From JAHBNG01 sp039028975 (GTDB lineage Bacteria; Chloroflexota; Anaerolineae; Caldilineales; Caldilineaceae), in assembly GCA_039028975.1 (NCBI GenBank), contig JBCCHB010000058.1, positions 27,511 through 91,510 of the forward strand: DNA of 64,000 nt, in the 5' to 3' direction. Position 1 is the first letter of the stretch. Every line of letters starts with the position of its first letter. Positions 17,570 through 26,966 of the stretch are shown here, one piece after another. The position numbers were made by a program, and so were the translations under genes. The notes beneath the pieces were generated by a model, which saw nothing but the letters and a program-made list of their open reading frames with translations, was not told the DNA's origin and made no database searches.

Positions 17570-18982
17570 ATGGACATCAGCTTTTTAGGCGCGGCGCAAG
17601 AAGTCACCGGCTCCATGCACCTGATCGAAGTCAACGGTCAGCGGCTTCTGCTTGAGTGCGGACTCTATCAGGGGCATCGCAGCGATACTTATGAACGCAA
17701 CCTCAACTTTCCGTTTGATCCAAAAACTATCGATGCAGTCGTGTTGAGTCACGCTCATATCGATCACGCTGGCAATCTGCCTAATCTGGTCAAACAGGGC
17801 TTCAGCGGCAATATCTGGTCTACGTCAGCCACCCGAAACCTCTCCACCTATATGCTCATGGATAGTGGCCACATTCAGGAACAGGATGTTAAATACCTCA
17901 ACAAGCGAAAAAAGCGCAAGGGGGAAGAGCCTGTAGAGCCGATCTACACCCAGGAGGATGCTCGGAACGCACTTACACACTTTATTGGTGCGGGAATGAA
18001 GAGGAAGTTCCCCGTGATTGATGGGGTTGACGTCACCTTCCATACGGCAGGACATATTCTTGGCTCAGCGATCGTACAGTTGGATATTCGTGAGCACTCG
18101 ACAGGTAAGTCGTGGCGGGTTGTCTTTAGTGGCGATTTAGGCCGAGACCAGACGGCAATCCTCAATTCGCCAGAGCAGATCCCAGAGGCCGATATCGTCA
18201 TCATGGAGAGTACCTATGGCAATCGAGACCATGGGGACTATGTGGCGGCGAGGAAACGATTAGAGAATATTGTTGCCAAAACGGCAAAGCGCCGCGGCAA
18301 GGTCATTATTCCGGCTTTTGCTGTGGGACGTACCCAAGAGTTGGTCTACGCACTCAATCAACTGGATGCAGATGGAGACATTCCGGGCGACCTACCCATT
18401 TATGTGGATAGCCCCCTGGCGGTTAATACAACCGATGTCTTTCGCATGCATCCTGAATCGTGGAATGAAACGGTCCAGGATTTTCTTGTAGAGCAGAGAC
18501 GCCGAAGCCCCTTCGATTTTGACGGCCAAGTCGAATATATCCGCGCCGTAGAGCGAAGCAAACGGCTCAATCACATGAGCGATCCTGCCGTCATCATCAG
18601 CGCCAGCGGGATGGCCGAAAGCGGGCGCATTCTCCATCATCTGAAGAACAATATCGAGGATCCACGAAACACAGTTCTCATTGTCAGCTATATGGCCCAA
18701 CATACGTTGGGACGGCGAATCAAAGAAGGCCGTAGCCCGGTGCGTATCTTTGGTGACGAGTATGAGGTCCGCGCGGACGTAGAATCGATTGATGGGTACA
18801 GTGCGCATGCTGACCGCCAGGGCCTGGTGCGGTGGATCAACGGCTTTGATGCCAAGCGCCTGAAAAATGTCTTTCTGGTACATGGTGAAGAAGAGGCGAG
18901 CCACGCGTTGGCAGAGAAGCTGCAAAAGCGCGGTCGGACGGAGATTGCCGTGCCTGTGCGAGGACAAAAGATAAGCTTCTAG
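17570..18982 (+). CDS. Metallo-beta-lactamase/beta-CASP RNA nuclease-like protein
   Basis: 470-residue MBL-fold protein with a beta-CASP insert and the RNA-specificity C-terminus, as in CPSF73-like and YsiO-type nucleases. The metal motif HAHIDHAGN begins at His61. It is followed by FSGDLGRD, the beta-CASP region (IPAFAVGRTQEL, SPLAVNTT), SASGMAESGRILHHL, and the closing SAHADR motif. The role is probably RNA processing or decay. The ATG at 17570, preceded by GAGAGAG, gives the canonical MDISFLGAAQEVTGSMH start; thirteen further in-frame upstream codons are not conserved. Confidence 0.88.
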   Translation: MDISFLGAAQEVTGSMHLIEVNGQRLLLECGLYQGHRSDTYERNLNFPFDPKTIDAVVLSHAHIDHAGNLPNLVKQGFSGNIWSTSATRNLSTYMLMDSGHIQEQDVKYLNKRKKRKGEEPVEPIYTQEDARNALTHFIGAGMKRKFPVIDGVDVTFHTAGHILGSAIVQLDIREHSTGKSWRVVFSGDLGRDQTAILNSPEQIPEADIVIMESTYGNRDHGDYVAARKRLENIVAKTAKRRGKVIIPAFAVGRTQELVYALNQLDADGDIPGDLPIYVDSPLAVNTTDVFRMHPESWNETVQDFLVEQRRRSPFDFDGQVEYIRAVERSKRLNHMSDPAVIISASGMAESGRILHHLKNNIEDPRNTVLIVSYMAQHTLGRRIKEGRSPVRIFGDEYEVRADVESIDGYSAHADRQGLVRWINGFDAKRLKNVFLVHGEEEASHALAEKLQKRGRTEIAVPVRGQKISF

Positions 18983-19439
18983 TACACGATAGTCGAACTC
19001 TACCCACAATGGCAGTGCGAAGCAAAAGACGAGTCAATTCAACTCGATGGGTGCGTGGAATGCGAAGGATCTCGCTCCTGCAAACGCGAGATTCTTCGTA
19101 TTCCACGAGCGGACCCGCTTGAATTCAGTCCATTTTTGCTCCGCACACTACTTTTTGGACGGGTGATGGCTCAGATTGACAGTGGAGTTTCTGTAAGATT
19201 GGCCACATTCTTTGCCCACCCTGGACTTCTGGGTAACGCTAAGAGCTTCTAAGGTGGAACCTCGCCAGCTACTGTGATAAACATGTAACACCTTAAACGC
19301 ATCGAATCGACCTATACTATCTCATGACAGTTTGAGCTCATTCCAGGTGAAAGCCAGATCGAAATTTTTCTGGCGTATACGCCTAAGATATTGTATATAC
19401 TCTTCTGCCTGCACCACCAATTGAATAAAGGAGAAAACC
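18983..19439. other. Gene-free interval with long palindrome and xylanase-like gene promoter
   Basis: 457 bp. The long palindrome takes 19014-19149. A piece reading AGGTGGAACCTCGCCAGCT near 19252 recurs in reverse near 31595-31612. The right part, AT-rich around 19370-19430, should hold the promoter of the GH10 gene. Confidence 0.5.
19014..19149. repeat. Long imperfect palindrome (about 136 bp)
   Basis: Arms of about 62 bp pair almost end to end. The inner part is GTGGAATGCGAAGGATCTCG against CGAGATTCTTCGTATTCCAC, and the outer part runs to AGTGCGAAGCAAAA against TTTTGCTCCGCACACT. The loop is only about 10 nt, so the transcript would form one long hairpin. Confidence 0.75.
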
Positions 19440-21308
19440 TTGCGAAATTTACGATTTCCATTGCATTTTGTCGCGCTCGCTATCGGCCTGTGGCTCCTGA
19501 TGGGACTTGGGCTGCCAACCGATGCGCTGGCCCAAAATGGCCCGCCTAATACCTTAGAAATTCATTCAGCATCAAACAACTCATCGCTCCTTGCGCCCCT
19601 TAACGATGTCTTTGGCACGCCAAAATTCTGTTCGATGAACTTCGGCACACGTTTGAACAGAAGCCAGGATGCCCAATATCAAAGCTTGCAAAGCACCCAC
19701 TTCCGAAGCGGAACGGCAGCTGGATCCATGAATGTAATCTATGATGACAGCTCTCGCGAACTGGAATGGGAGGTGGTCGACGCTCGCATCGCCGCCGCTG
19801 CTGAGCGAATTGACCCAGATAGTGGACAGCTTCACTATCAGCCGGTTGTCTGGCATCACTATAACCCATATGGACCGGTTGGCCTTCCCAATGACGGCTG
19901 GTATGATAACTATGAGCAACTGAGCAATGCACAGCGCAGAGCCGATCTCAAGCGTTATGTCCAAGCAACCGTCTCCCGTTTTCCTGAAGTCGACTTATTT
20001 ACTTTGGTTAACCACCCTTATCGACAGCCCATTCGTTATCCCAACTACATTAACTACATGTTGACGGGCCAAGATCGTGAAGAGGCCATTGCCGAAATTT
20101 TCCGTTGGGCCAATGAAGTCAATGACGACGCTGATTATATTGTTAATGAGGCCTTTGTTGTCTCTGGCGAATCCTTCAATGCTGACATCATCAATCAGTA
20201 TATTCAGCTGATCAATAATGTAAATAGTCAATTGGCTCCTAATGAGAAGATTGATGGGGTTGGTGTTCAAGGCCACTTTGGCTGTTGGAGTGGCGAAATT
20301 CCCGATCCCAACCAGATCCGCAGCCAACTTGACACCCTGTACCAGGGTACTGGCAATCTGCCCATTTACGTGACGGAGCTGGATCTAGGGACGACCAAAT
20401 GTTCCACCAATGGCCTTACACTCATTGCCAATCCAGAGGCACCTTTTGATGATTCGCTGGGCAATGTTGGAAATGGCGGCAATACGTGGCCAAGCTGGTT
20501 CGACTATCAAGGATGGGCATATGGAGAGCTCATGGAGGTCTTTGCGAGTCATCCTGGTGTAAAGGAGGTAACGTTGTGGGATTTCTATGATGGCAACTCG
20601 TGGCGTAAAGATAGTGGGCTATTCTTTGATACCCAGTATGGGGAGTATGAGTATCAACCCAAACCCGCATTTTATGCCGTGCAAGATTACATTCAGCAAC
20701 TCGGCTGCTCAGAGGGCGACGCCCAGCCTCTTCCAGGTCGTATCGAGGCCGAATCTTACGTGGCCTACCAAGACAATGATAGCGTAAACCGTAGCAGTGG
20801 CACACCATATAGTGCTCCTGGCTTTACCGACGGGGTTGACGTTGCCCAGGGTGAATCAGATGGCTACGTTGTAGGATGGATTCGTGAGGGTGAGTGGCTT
20901 GAATATAATGTGAATGTAGCACAAACGGCAACCTACCAAGTGAGCATTAAACTTTGGGCCAGGAATGTGCCGACACTGGATCTCTTTGAACTCTATATTG
21001 ACGACAGCTCCACACCTCAGGCGACCTTCGTGCTACAAAATGCCGCGTGGCTCGATGGATTTGCTACCTTTGTCGGTGGCACGGTTGATTTACCAAGCGG
21101 CAACCACACGCTCCGTTTGGAGATGATCGGCCAAGGCTTTAATCTTGATGCTGTTGACTTCACCCTAGCGAACACGTTGGCCGCCAGCAGCTTACAAGAA
21201 GAAGTCAGTACAAGCATCGCCGATTCTTTGTTGGACGGTAATAACGGATTAAATGGCGAGGACCAGCCGATGATTCTAATTCCGCTGATAACGGGTACAG
21301 TACGGTAG
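19440..21308 (+). CDS. Secreted GH10-like glycoside hydrolase with CBM6
   Basis: 622 residues. It has a signal peptide ending DALA|Q at residue 31 and a divergent GH10 (beta-1,4-xylanase) domain at about 60-425. The acid/base is probably Glu237 in DYIVNEAF and the nucleophile Glu313 in YVTELDL. GH10-type marks are VVWHHYNPY, IDGVGVQGHFG and VTLWDFYDGNSWR. A CBM6-like domain at about 433-577 has GRIEAES, WIREGEWLEYNV and LDAVDFTL. The C-terminus ends PMILIPLITG, a weak form of the YLPFI tail in other secreted proteins here. The TTG start has AAAGGAG upstream. Likely role: extracellular breakdown of xylan or a related glucan. The exact substrate is uncertain because the catalytic domain is divergent. 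Confidence 0.82.
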   Translation: MRNLRFPLHFVALAIGLWLLMGLGLPTDALAQNGPPNTLEIHSASNNSSLLAPLNDVFGTPKFCSMNFGTRLNRSQDAQYQSLQSTHFRSGTAAGSMNVIYDDSSRELEWEVVDARIAAAAERIDPDSGQLHYQPVVWHHYNPYGPVGLPNDGWYDNYEQLSNAQRRADLKRYVQATVSRFPEVDLFTLVNHPYRQPIRYPNYINYMLTGQDREEAIAEIFRWANEVNDDADYIVNEAFVVSGESFNADIINQYIQLINNVNSQLAPNEKIDGVGVQGHFGCWSGEIPDPNQIRSQLDTLYQGTGNLPIYVTELDLGTTKCSTNGLTLIANPEAPFDDSLGNVGNGGNTWPSWFDYQGWAYGELMEVFASHPGVKEVTLWDFYDGNSWRKDSGLFFDTQYGEYEYQPKPAFYAVQDYIQQLGCSEGDAQPLPGRIEAESYVAYQDNDSVNRSSGTPYSAPGFTDGVDVAQGESDGYVVGWIREGEWLEYNVNVAQTATYQVSIKLWARNVPTLDLFELYIDDSSTPQATFVLQNAAWLDGFATFVGGTVDLPSGNHTLRLEMIGQGFNLDAVDFTLANTLAASSLQEEVSTSIADSLLDGNNGLNGEDQPMILIPLITGTVR

Positions 21309-21501
21309 AATCTGCTAGGGAAACAGCGCATGATATGCTGCATGGCATCTTCTTGATTCAAGAAGAATCTGCCGCGTTCGCCTTCGCCGCACCAATTCCG
21401 CTGGCGGTATGGGGTACCCGCCATCAACATGAGCCGCCAAGAGGTGGTGCCTGATGATGGCAGGCTGGTAAGGTGTACCAAAGTCCTTTAGGTATTGGGG
21501 A

Positions 21502-22395
21502 TCACCATAGCGACGTCGGTTGCACCGCCCTGGGTTCTACACAGTACTGTTGCCAATCAGTGATCGTTGTATATGTCTTGCCGTCCTTCATCAGATCCCA
21601 TGATAGGATCTCACGATCCTTTAAGAGGAACTGGGTGGGCGTAACCTCATAAGTGAGACGAGCTTCCCACGTTGCCAAAAAGAACTGTTCGGTAAAGGCT
21701 GTGGTCAATGTGCAAGGCCGTGTACCATGCCAATAGTTGACCAAAATCGTAACTACCTTACCCTTATTGGCCAGCAAGATTTCTGGCCTGCCATAAGGTA
21801 TGGGATCGAATGTAAGCGTGACTTTGTTCCATGAATTGCCTTGCCAATCAATCAACCATAATCTATGGGGGGTTGGTCCGGACTGGCTGCTGCCCTTCGT
21901 ATCCAACAGCATGAACCACTGATCGCCCTGTTGTTGGAGATCAACAACGATTCCCCAACCTAGAGTTTCCGCTTTTTCCTGCCATTGCACCAGATAGAAG
22001 GCCGTGTTAGGCCGGGAGTGGCTCGGGCTACCGATGCGGCATCCATGCAGACCAATCAGGAAGCCGCGCTCGTGCATCCAAAGCTCGTCTATCTGTATAG
22101 TGGTGGCGTTAGCAAAGATCTCCATTAGTGCGTCACGATCCATGCCTGCCGCGTTCGGTAAAGCGGCCAATTCCGTGAGCGAACGAAGAATCCCCAGCTC
22201 ATATTTGGCACACACTTTGCCCGTATAGTTTGTATTTTGCAGAATATCAAACCTTTGGGCGATCCTTCTTTCGTCCGCAGTCAGGTGAGACAGATCGGGG
22301 ATTGGCGTGGTTTGGGCTGTTTTGGGCGGGTCGAAGCAGGCAGCGAGTAGAAGAATGAATAACGATACGGCGTTAATTCGAAGGGTTTTCTGCAT
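21502..22395 (-). CDS. Putative lipoprotein, unknown function
   Basis: 297 residues from the ATG at 22395, with a short N-terminal hydrophobic run ending in the lipobox LLAAC (Cys20). The mature part is mostly beta-type with WLIDWQGN, WGIVVDLQQQGDQWFML and paired cysteines. I recognise no family. An open frame continues upstream to 23001, but that part overlaps the XRE regulator antisense and is not coding. The gene lies 115 bp downstream of the XRE-AAA regulator in the same direction, so it may be under its control. It converges with the GH10 gene. Confidence 0.68.
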   Translation of the reverse strand: MQKTLRINAVSLFILLLAACFDPPKTAQTTPIPDLSHLTADERRIAQRFDILQNTNYTGKVCAKYELGILRSLTELAALPNAAGMDRDALMEIFANATTIQIDELWMHERGFLIGLHGCRIGSPSHSRPNTAFYLVQWQEKAETLGWGIVVDLQQQGDQWFMLLDTKGSSQSGPTPHRLWLIDWQGNSWNKVTLTFDPIPYGRPEILLANKGKVVTILVNYWHGTRPCTLTTAFTEQFFLATWEARLTYEVTPTQFLLKDREILSWDLMKDGKTYTTITDWQQYCVEPRAVQPTSLW

Positions 22396-22510
22396 AATGT
22401 TGTTAGCCCACCATACCTGTAAACTTAAGACGATATCTGAGTACTTAAGATGATCCAACTGGTCAATGCCGTCGGTAAGTAGTAAATCAAATAATAGAAG
22501 ATAGTGGGCT

Positions 22511-25500
22511 TCAGCGTTTGACTGATAACGGTACAAATAAGGACCGCTTTTGTACGATTGAAGCGGTCCTGCTATTAAATTCAGACTGGATGCTTGCGGC
22601 TTGGACCAATATGGGGTCTGCTGCATGATGATCTTCCAGCGCCACGAGTGCCTGACCCAAAATCTGTAGCGTACGACATTGATCGTAGGGCCGTGAAGCC
22701 GCTGCCCACTGCTCGGCTGCAATCTGCAAGTGGTGACGGGCGGTGAGGAAATCACCCCGATAGAATGCGGCATCGCCCTGGGCTTCGTCCCAGATTGCTT
22801 GAGAGGCTGGTGTGCGAAGCACGTCATTGCAAGCTGCCAGATGCTTCTGGATAGACGAGATGAGCTTCTGGGATTCTGTCGAGTCGATTCCCGAGTCGAT
22901 TCCCGAGGCTTGCTGCAGAAGCCATCTATGGGCAAAAAGCAGAGACTCATAGCGCTCGGCATAGAGGGTGGACCCCTGCTCAAGTGCAGAAATGACTTCA
23001 TGAATCAATGCCAACGTTTCATCTCGTGTTTCCCTCGCTGTTCCCAAAGCTGCTGCAGCCCGAATCATCTGCCCAAAATGGGGAAGGGTGTTCTGTATCT
23101 CGTTGATCTCACGTATGCGCTCCGCTTCTTCCTGCAAAAGTGCGTAGGATGCTTGCGGTTGCTCCATGTCATTGTAGATCGCGCCCAGTAAGGTGTCGGT
23201 CCAAATCTTGATAATCGGCGACGGCGGATAGTCCTGCTGCCATGCACGTAACGTTGCCCAGTCCCGGAGCGCACGTGCCCACTCCCCCTGAAGCCAATCC
23301 ACATCGATCTGCTGCGTCAGTGCCGCCGACACAAACTGGACGGCATGAATTTCGCGTGCATAGGCCAAAAAAGATCTGTTATTCTCTTGCGCTTCTTCAT
23401 AACGGCAGAAGTTAATCAATATTTCGTTTAAGTTAATTGAGGCACGGCAGACTTCGTAAGCTAGATTGAGCTTGTGGCTTTCGGCAATACCCTCACGCAG
23501 CAGTCCCAATCCTTGCTCAACTTGCTGCTGCCATACAAGGATTGGCCCCAGTGAAATTTTGGCGTGGGCAACAATGTGGGGAGCGTTCAACTCTTCGGCC
23601 AGCGCGATGGCACGTCTGCACCACGCTGCGGCCTCTACAAAGGCGGACTTGATCATGTGCATCTGTCCAATGGCGCTCATCACTTCGGCCAATTCCACGC
23701 TTTTGGGCAAGGATTCCAGCAGATCCAACGCTTGCTGATAGGTCTGCCAGCTTGTCTCACTCTCGCCTAACTCCCAATAGAGACGTGCAATGCGGCGTAG
23801 CATGTCGCCAGCTTGGATATCCTCTCCTAATAGACCAAAGAGTGTGTAACAGCGGTGCAGAATCTCTAGCGCTTCCGGTTGTTGCCCCAGCAGTTGCAAA
23901 CAGGCTGAGAGCTTGCTCAGAATGGTTACTTCTTTGGCTATACCATCACCAAACCCATCTCCCGCTTTGGCTCCTGCATCGCTCGTTTTGCTTACCTCAA
24001 GTGCGGCCCGGTAGTGGGTTACAGCTTCCTCTAGCGCGCTAGCCTGTTGAGCCTGATCGCCAGCAAGCACATGGTAATAGCTGCTCTTATCTGCCGCACC
24101 AGCTTCCCCAAAGTGATAGGCCAAGGTCACTGCAAACTTATCTGTGTGTTGGGCAACCAATGTTTCAAGGCTTTCGGCAACAGCACCGTGGAGGTAGTGA
24201 CGCTCGCCTTCACCTACGCGCTGATAAAGATACTGCTGGAAGAGCGCATGGCGGAAGTGAAAGCGGCTCACGAGCTGCTTATCCAGGCGGGTGTGGCTCT
24301 GTTCACGGACCAAGCCATGTTGCTCAGCAATCTGGCCCAGCTGCCGTAAGACCCATCGCTCGTTCTGCTGGAGAGCAGCGGCTAATACCTGGGCTGTAAA
24401 GCGTTCCCCTTCGATGGCAGCGACCTGCAGCAATTCTTGTAATGGAGCTTCCAATCGACCTATGCGCTGGCTGATCACGACATCAATACGGGCGGGCAAT
24501 TCGTTGAAGTGTAATGGTTTCTGCTGGATCCACTGATTATCTGCGTTGCGATGTAGGGAACCATTCTCCTGTAGATGATGTAAAAGTTCTACGGTAAAGA
24601 GAGGATGGCCAGCGGTTTGTTGAAAGATTTGGGCGCGGAACTCTGGCGTTAGTTGATTGGGTTCGCTGTCGATCAGCGCGTCGACAAAGGCTTGCTCTTG
24701 CTCCTGGGCTACTCCATCGAGATCTAGCACAATCTCGCCAAAGCGTCGACTCAATTCGGCAATGACGGGCGTTAATGGATGTTCATCACCAACCTCGTTG
24801 CTACGGTAGGCTGCCAGAATCAGTATCCGGTTACCCATAAGACGTCTGCTGAGGTGAAAGAGCAATGCCAAAGAACTCTCATCGATCCATTGCAGATCAT
24901 CAAGGAGCAGCAGCAGAGGTCGCGCCTGGGCCAGCGTTCTCAAAACGCGGGTGATCTGTTCAAAGAGCTGCTGCTGGGATTGCGCACCCGTTGCACCTTG
25001 CATACTGGTCTTTTGTATACTGGCCGCCTGCAATCTCTCAAGCCAAGCAAATTGGGTGGGGGCGTAGCCATTAAATCGACTGATGAGGGGCGTTGGCGGA
25101 ACCAAAATGTTGAAGAGTGCAGGTCCCTCATCAAGCAGGGCCTGCGCAACCTGAGGAAGGAAGGTCCACAAGCGGCGGGCTTGTTCCGTGGGCAGTGAAT
25201 TGGCCTGCCAACGTGCTTCTAGATCACCAGTGAGCAGATCAAAGATATCACGGAACGGCAGAAAAGGATCCCCATGTCCGGCATGGGCGGAACAGATTCC
25301 ATCGGCAACAATCAGTTCGGGCAAGGATTCTTGTGCTTGGTGAGCAAAAGCTGTCAACAATGACGTTTTACCTCGCCCAGCCTCACCACAGACAAAGACA
25401 ACCTGAGTTGTGCCAGCCATGGCTTCTTCCAGATGTTGATGAAGCCGGACCAGCTCTGGCTCGCGGGCCACAAATTGGAAATGGGTTGCGCGGCTTGGCT

Positions 25501-25777
25501 GTTGCAAAAAGGGTGGCAGCGACAAACCAGAGGTTGGCTGGTCCACCATCGCCTGACCACGGGCTACGGCTAAGAAGTGGGAGCGTTCGCCTTGGGGTAC
25601 CAGTAGGGCATCCGCCAAGAGAGCAGCCATCTCTTGGGACGGGCGTCGGCTCTCTTGTTCGATCTTTTTGATGGTGACAACCGCGCAGCCGACTTGATTG
25701 GCCAAAGCGGCTTGCGTCAAATCCAAGGCTCTGCGCCGCAGCCGCATCCATTCTCCAATTGAATTAATCATCTCCAT
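22511..25777 (-). CDS. XRE-HTH/AAA ATPase/TPR regulator
   Basis: 1,088 residues. The XRE helix-turn-helix is at about 8-63 (LDLTQAALANQVGCAVVTIKKIEQESRRPS). Next comes a STAND-type AAA ATPase with Walker A GEAGRGKTSLL near 133 and Walker B LLLLLDDLQWID near 298, then a long TPR-like helical region to the C-terminus. Proteins of this build act as signal-gated transcription regulators in Chloroflexota and actinobacteria, and their ligands are mostly unknown. GGAG precedes the ATG at 25777. It is divergent from a methyltransferase gene, with candidate operators between them. Confidence 0.88.
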   Translation of the reverse strand: MEMINSIGEWMRLRRRALDLTQAALANQVGCAVVTIKKIEQESRRPSQEMAALLADALLVPQGERSHFLAVARGQAMVDQPTSGLSLPPFLQQPSRATHFQFVAREPELVRLHQHLEEAMAGTTQVVFVCGEAGRGKTSLLTAFAHQAQESLPELIVADGICSAHAGHGDPFLPFRDIFDLLTGDLEARWQANSLPTEQARRLWTFLPQVAQALLDEGPALFNILVPPTPLISRFNGYAPTQFAWLERLQAASIQKTSMQGATGAQSQQQLFEQITRVLRTLAQARPLLLLLDDLQWIDESSLALLFHLSRRLMGNRILILAAYRSNEVGDEHPLTPVIAELSRRFGEIVLDLDGVAQEQEQAFVDALIDSEPNQLTPEFRAQIFQQTAGHPLFTVELLHHLQENGSLHRNADNQWIQQKPLHFNELPARIDVVISQRIGRLEAPLQELLQVAAIEGERFTAQVLAAALQQNERWVLRQLGQIAEQHGLVREQSHTRLDKQLVSRFHFRHALFQQYLYQRVGEGERHYLHGAVAESLETLVAQHTDKFAVTLAYHFGEAGAADKSSYYHVLAGDQAQQASALEEAVTHYRAALEVSKTSDAGAKAGDGFGDGIAKEVTILSKLSACLQLLGQQPEALEILHRCYTLFGLLGEDIQAGDMLRRIARLYWELGESETSWQTYQQALDLLESLPKSVELAEVMSAIGQMHMIKSAFVEAAAWCRRAIALAEELNAPHIVAHAKISLGPILVWQQQVEQGLGLLREGIAESHKLNLAYEVCRASINLNEILINFCRYEEAQENNRSFLAYAREIHAVQFVSAALTQQIDVDWLQGEWARALRDWATLRAWQQDYPPSPIIKIWTDTLLGAIYNDMEQPQASYALLQEEAERIREINEIQNTLPHFGQMIRAAAALGTARETRDETLALIHEVISALEQGSTLYAERYESLLFAHRWLLQQASGIDSGIDSTESQKLISSIQKHLAACNDVLRTPASQAIWDEAQGDAAFYRGDFLTARHHLQIAAEQWAAASRPYDQCRTLQILGQALVALEDHHAADPILVQAASIQSEFNSRTASIVQKRSLFVPLSVKR

Positions 25778-25848
25778 CTATTTAGACTCCACATAAATCA
25801 ATAATTTTTCTCTCTGGAAGAGGTGTTAATTTATCACGACTGTACGAC

Positions 25849-25879
25849 TGTATCCCAACTTGTATCCCCTGGGGATACC
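25849..25879. promoter_or_regulatory. Candidate operator between XRE regulator and methyltransferase
   Basis: TGTATCCC at 25849 and TGTATCCCC at 25861 are repeated 12 bases apart. The second forms a perfect palindrome, GTATCCCC-T-GGGGATAC, at 25862-25878. Three half-sites on an approximate helical-turn spacing suit an XRE-type dimer array. Confidence 0.5.
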
Positions 25880-25967
25880 AATGATGTGCCACGCTCTGGT
25901 TTAATCCTTATTGTATGCACAACGCTGTATCGGTGGCAAATGATTCTCATAGACATAAGGAGATAGT

Positions 25968-26777
25968 ATGAACAACGGGACAACTGGACAGGTGGTGGCT
26001 AGCGCAGCCGAATTTTATGAGGAGTTTTTTGTGCCAGCTCTCTTTCAGGAATGGACAGATAGAGTAGCAGAGGCGGCCAATATTCGTGATGGAGATGAAG
26101 TGTTGGACGTTGCCTGTGGCACTGGTGCCTTGACTCGTACAGTTGCGAAGCGGGTAGGTGCGTCAGGCTCGGTTATTGGATTGGACATCAATGAAGACAT
26201 GTTGGCTGTGGCCCAAACCAAATCCACAGTCAATGCCCCAGTTATCGAGTGGCAGCAGGGGGCTGCGGAACGGCTACCCTTTGATGATGACAGCTTTGAC
26301 GCCGTGGTCAGTCAATTTGGTCTGATGTTCTTCATCCACCCCCGTGACGCAATTCAGGAGATGACGCGAGTTCTAAGACCTGGCGGGCATCTGGCCATCG
26401 CGGTTTGGGATGTACTGGAGAATTCACCCGGCTATGCCGCGGAGGTTGCGCTCATTCAGCACCTCTTTGGTGCCCAAGCCGCCGACGCAATGCGTGCACC
26501 CTTTACCCTGGGAGATAAACAGAAGCTGGGTGAAATCTTTACAGAAGCGGGGCTACCCCATGTAACGATCGAAACGAGGGATGGGACGGCTCAATTTCCC
26601 TCGGTTGAGGCGTGGGTCAACACCGATGTCAAAGGGTGGACATTGTCGGAGATGATTAATGACGCTCAGCACCAACAGCTCTTGGACCGAGCCAAGAGCG
26701 AGTTGGCATCATTTGCCAATGCAGAAGGGGCCGTATCTTTTCGCTCGCCAGCCCATATCGTGAGCGTGACATTATAA
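25968..26777 (+). CDS. Class I SAM-dependent methyltransferase (UbiE/Coq5-like)
   Basis: 269 residues. SAM motif I VLDVACGTGALTR is near residues 45-57, the acidic loop is VIGLDINEDML, and motif post-I follows as LPFDDDSFDAVVSQFGLMFF and VLRPGGHLAIAVWD. The C-terminus ends in the FRSPAHIVSVT signature common in this group. The small-molecule substrate is unknown. The ATG has AAGGAGAT upstream. It is transcribed away from the XRE-AAA regulator and is a likely target of it. Confidence 0.88.
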   Translation: MNNGTTGQVVASAAEFYEEFFVPALFQEWTDRVAEAANIRDGDEVLDVACGTGALTRTVAKRVGASGSVIGLDINEDMLAVAQTKSTVNAPVIEWQQGAAERLPFDDDSFDAVVSQFGLMFFIHPRDAIQEMTRVLRPGGHLAIAVWDVLENSPGYAAEVALIQHLFGAQAADAMRAPFTLGDKQKLGEIFTEAGLPHVTIETRDGTAQFPSVEAWVNTDVKGWTLSEMINDAQHQQLLDRAKSELASFANAEGAVSFRSPAHIVSVTL

Positions 26778-26837
26778 ATACAGCCAAGGTCGATGGAGAC
26801 CTGACCCAAATACGTGTCAACTTTACCCGGGGGAGAA

Positions 26838-26966
26838 TTGAATGACATTGTTTCATTTGGCGCATAGGTACAGGCGCGGCGCAATCAGCTACGCTACTCG
26901 TGTGCTGCTTTGGCGCAACAGGTTGGTTGTGCATCTTTGACGATCAAGAAGATTGAGCTGAGAAGC
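26838..26966 (+). pseudogene. XRE-HTH regulator remnant (nonsense, truncated)
   Basis: A GGGGGAGAA site and TTG start lead into MNDIVSFGA, then a TAG stop at 26865 where relatives have Trp. In the same frame follows VQARRNQLRYSCAALAQQVG and CASLTIKKIE. This aligns with the HTH of the 1,088-residue regulator (RRRALDLTQAALANQVGCAVVTIKKIE). Homology stops at about 26960 where another remnant begins. It is a dead copy of an XRE-AAA regulator. Confidence 0.75.

Noticed and set aside
22396..23001. Upstream extension of the lipoprotein frame
   Set aside because: It is antisense to the last part of the XRE-AAA regulator, and the lipobox at Cys20 of the shorter form marks a natural start.
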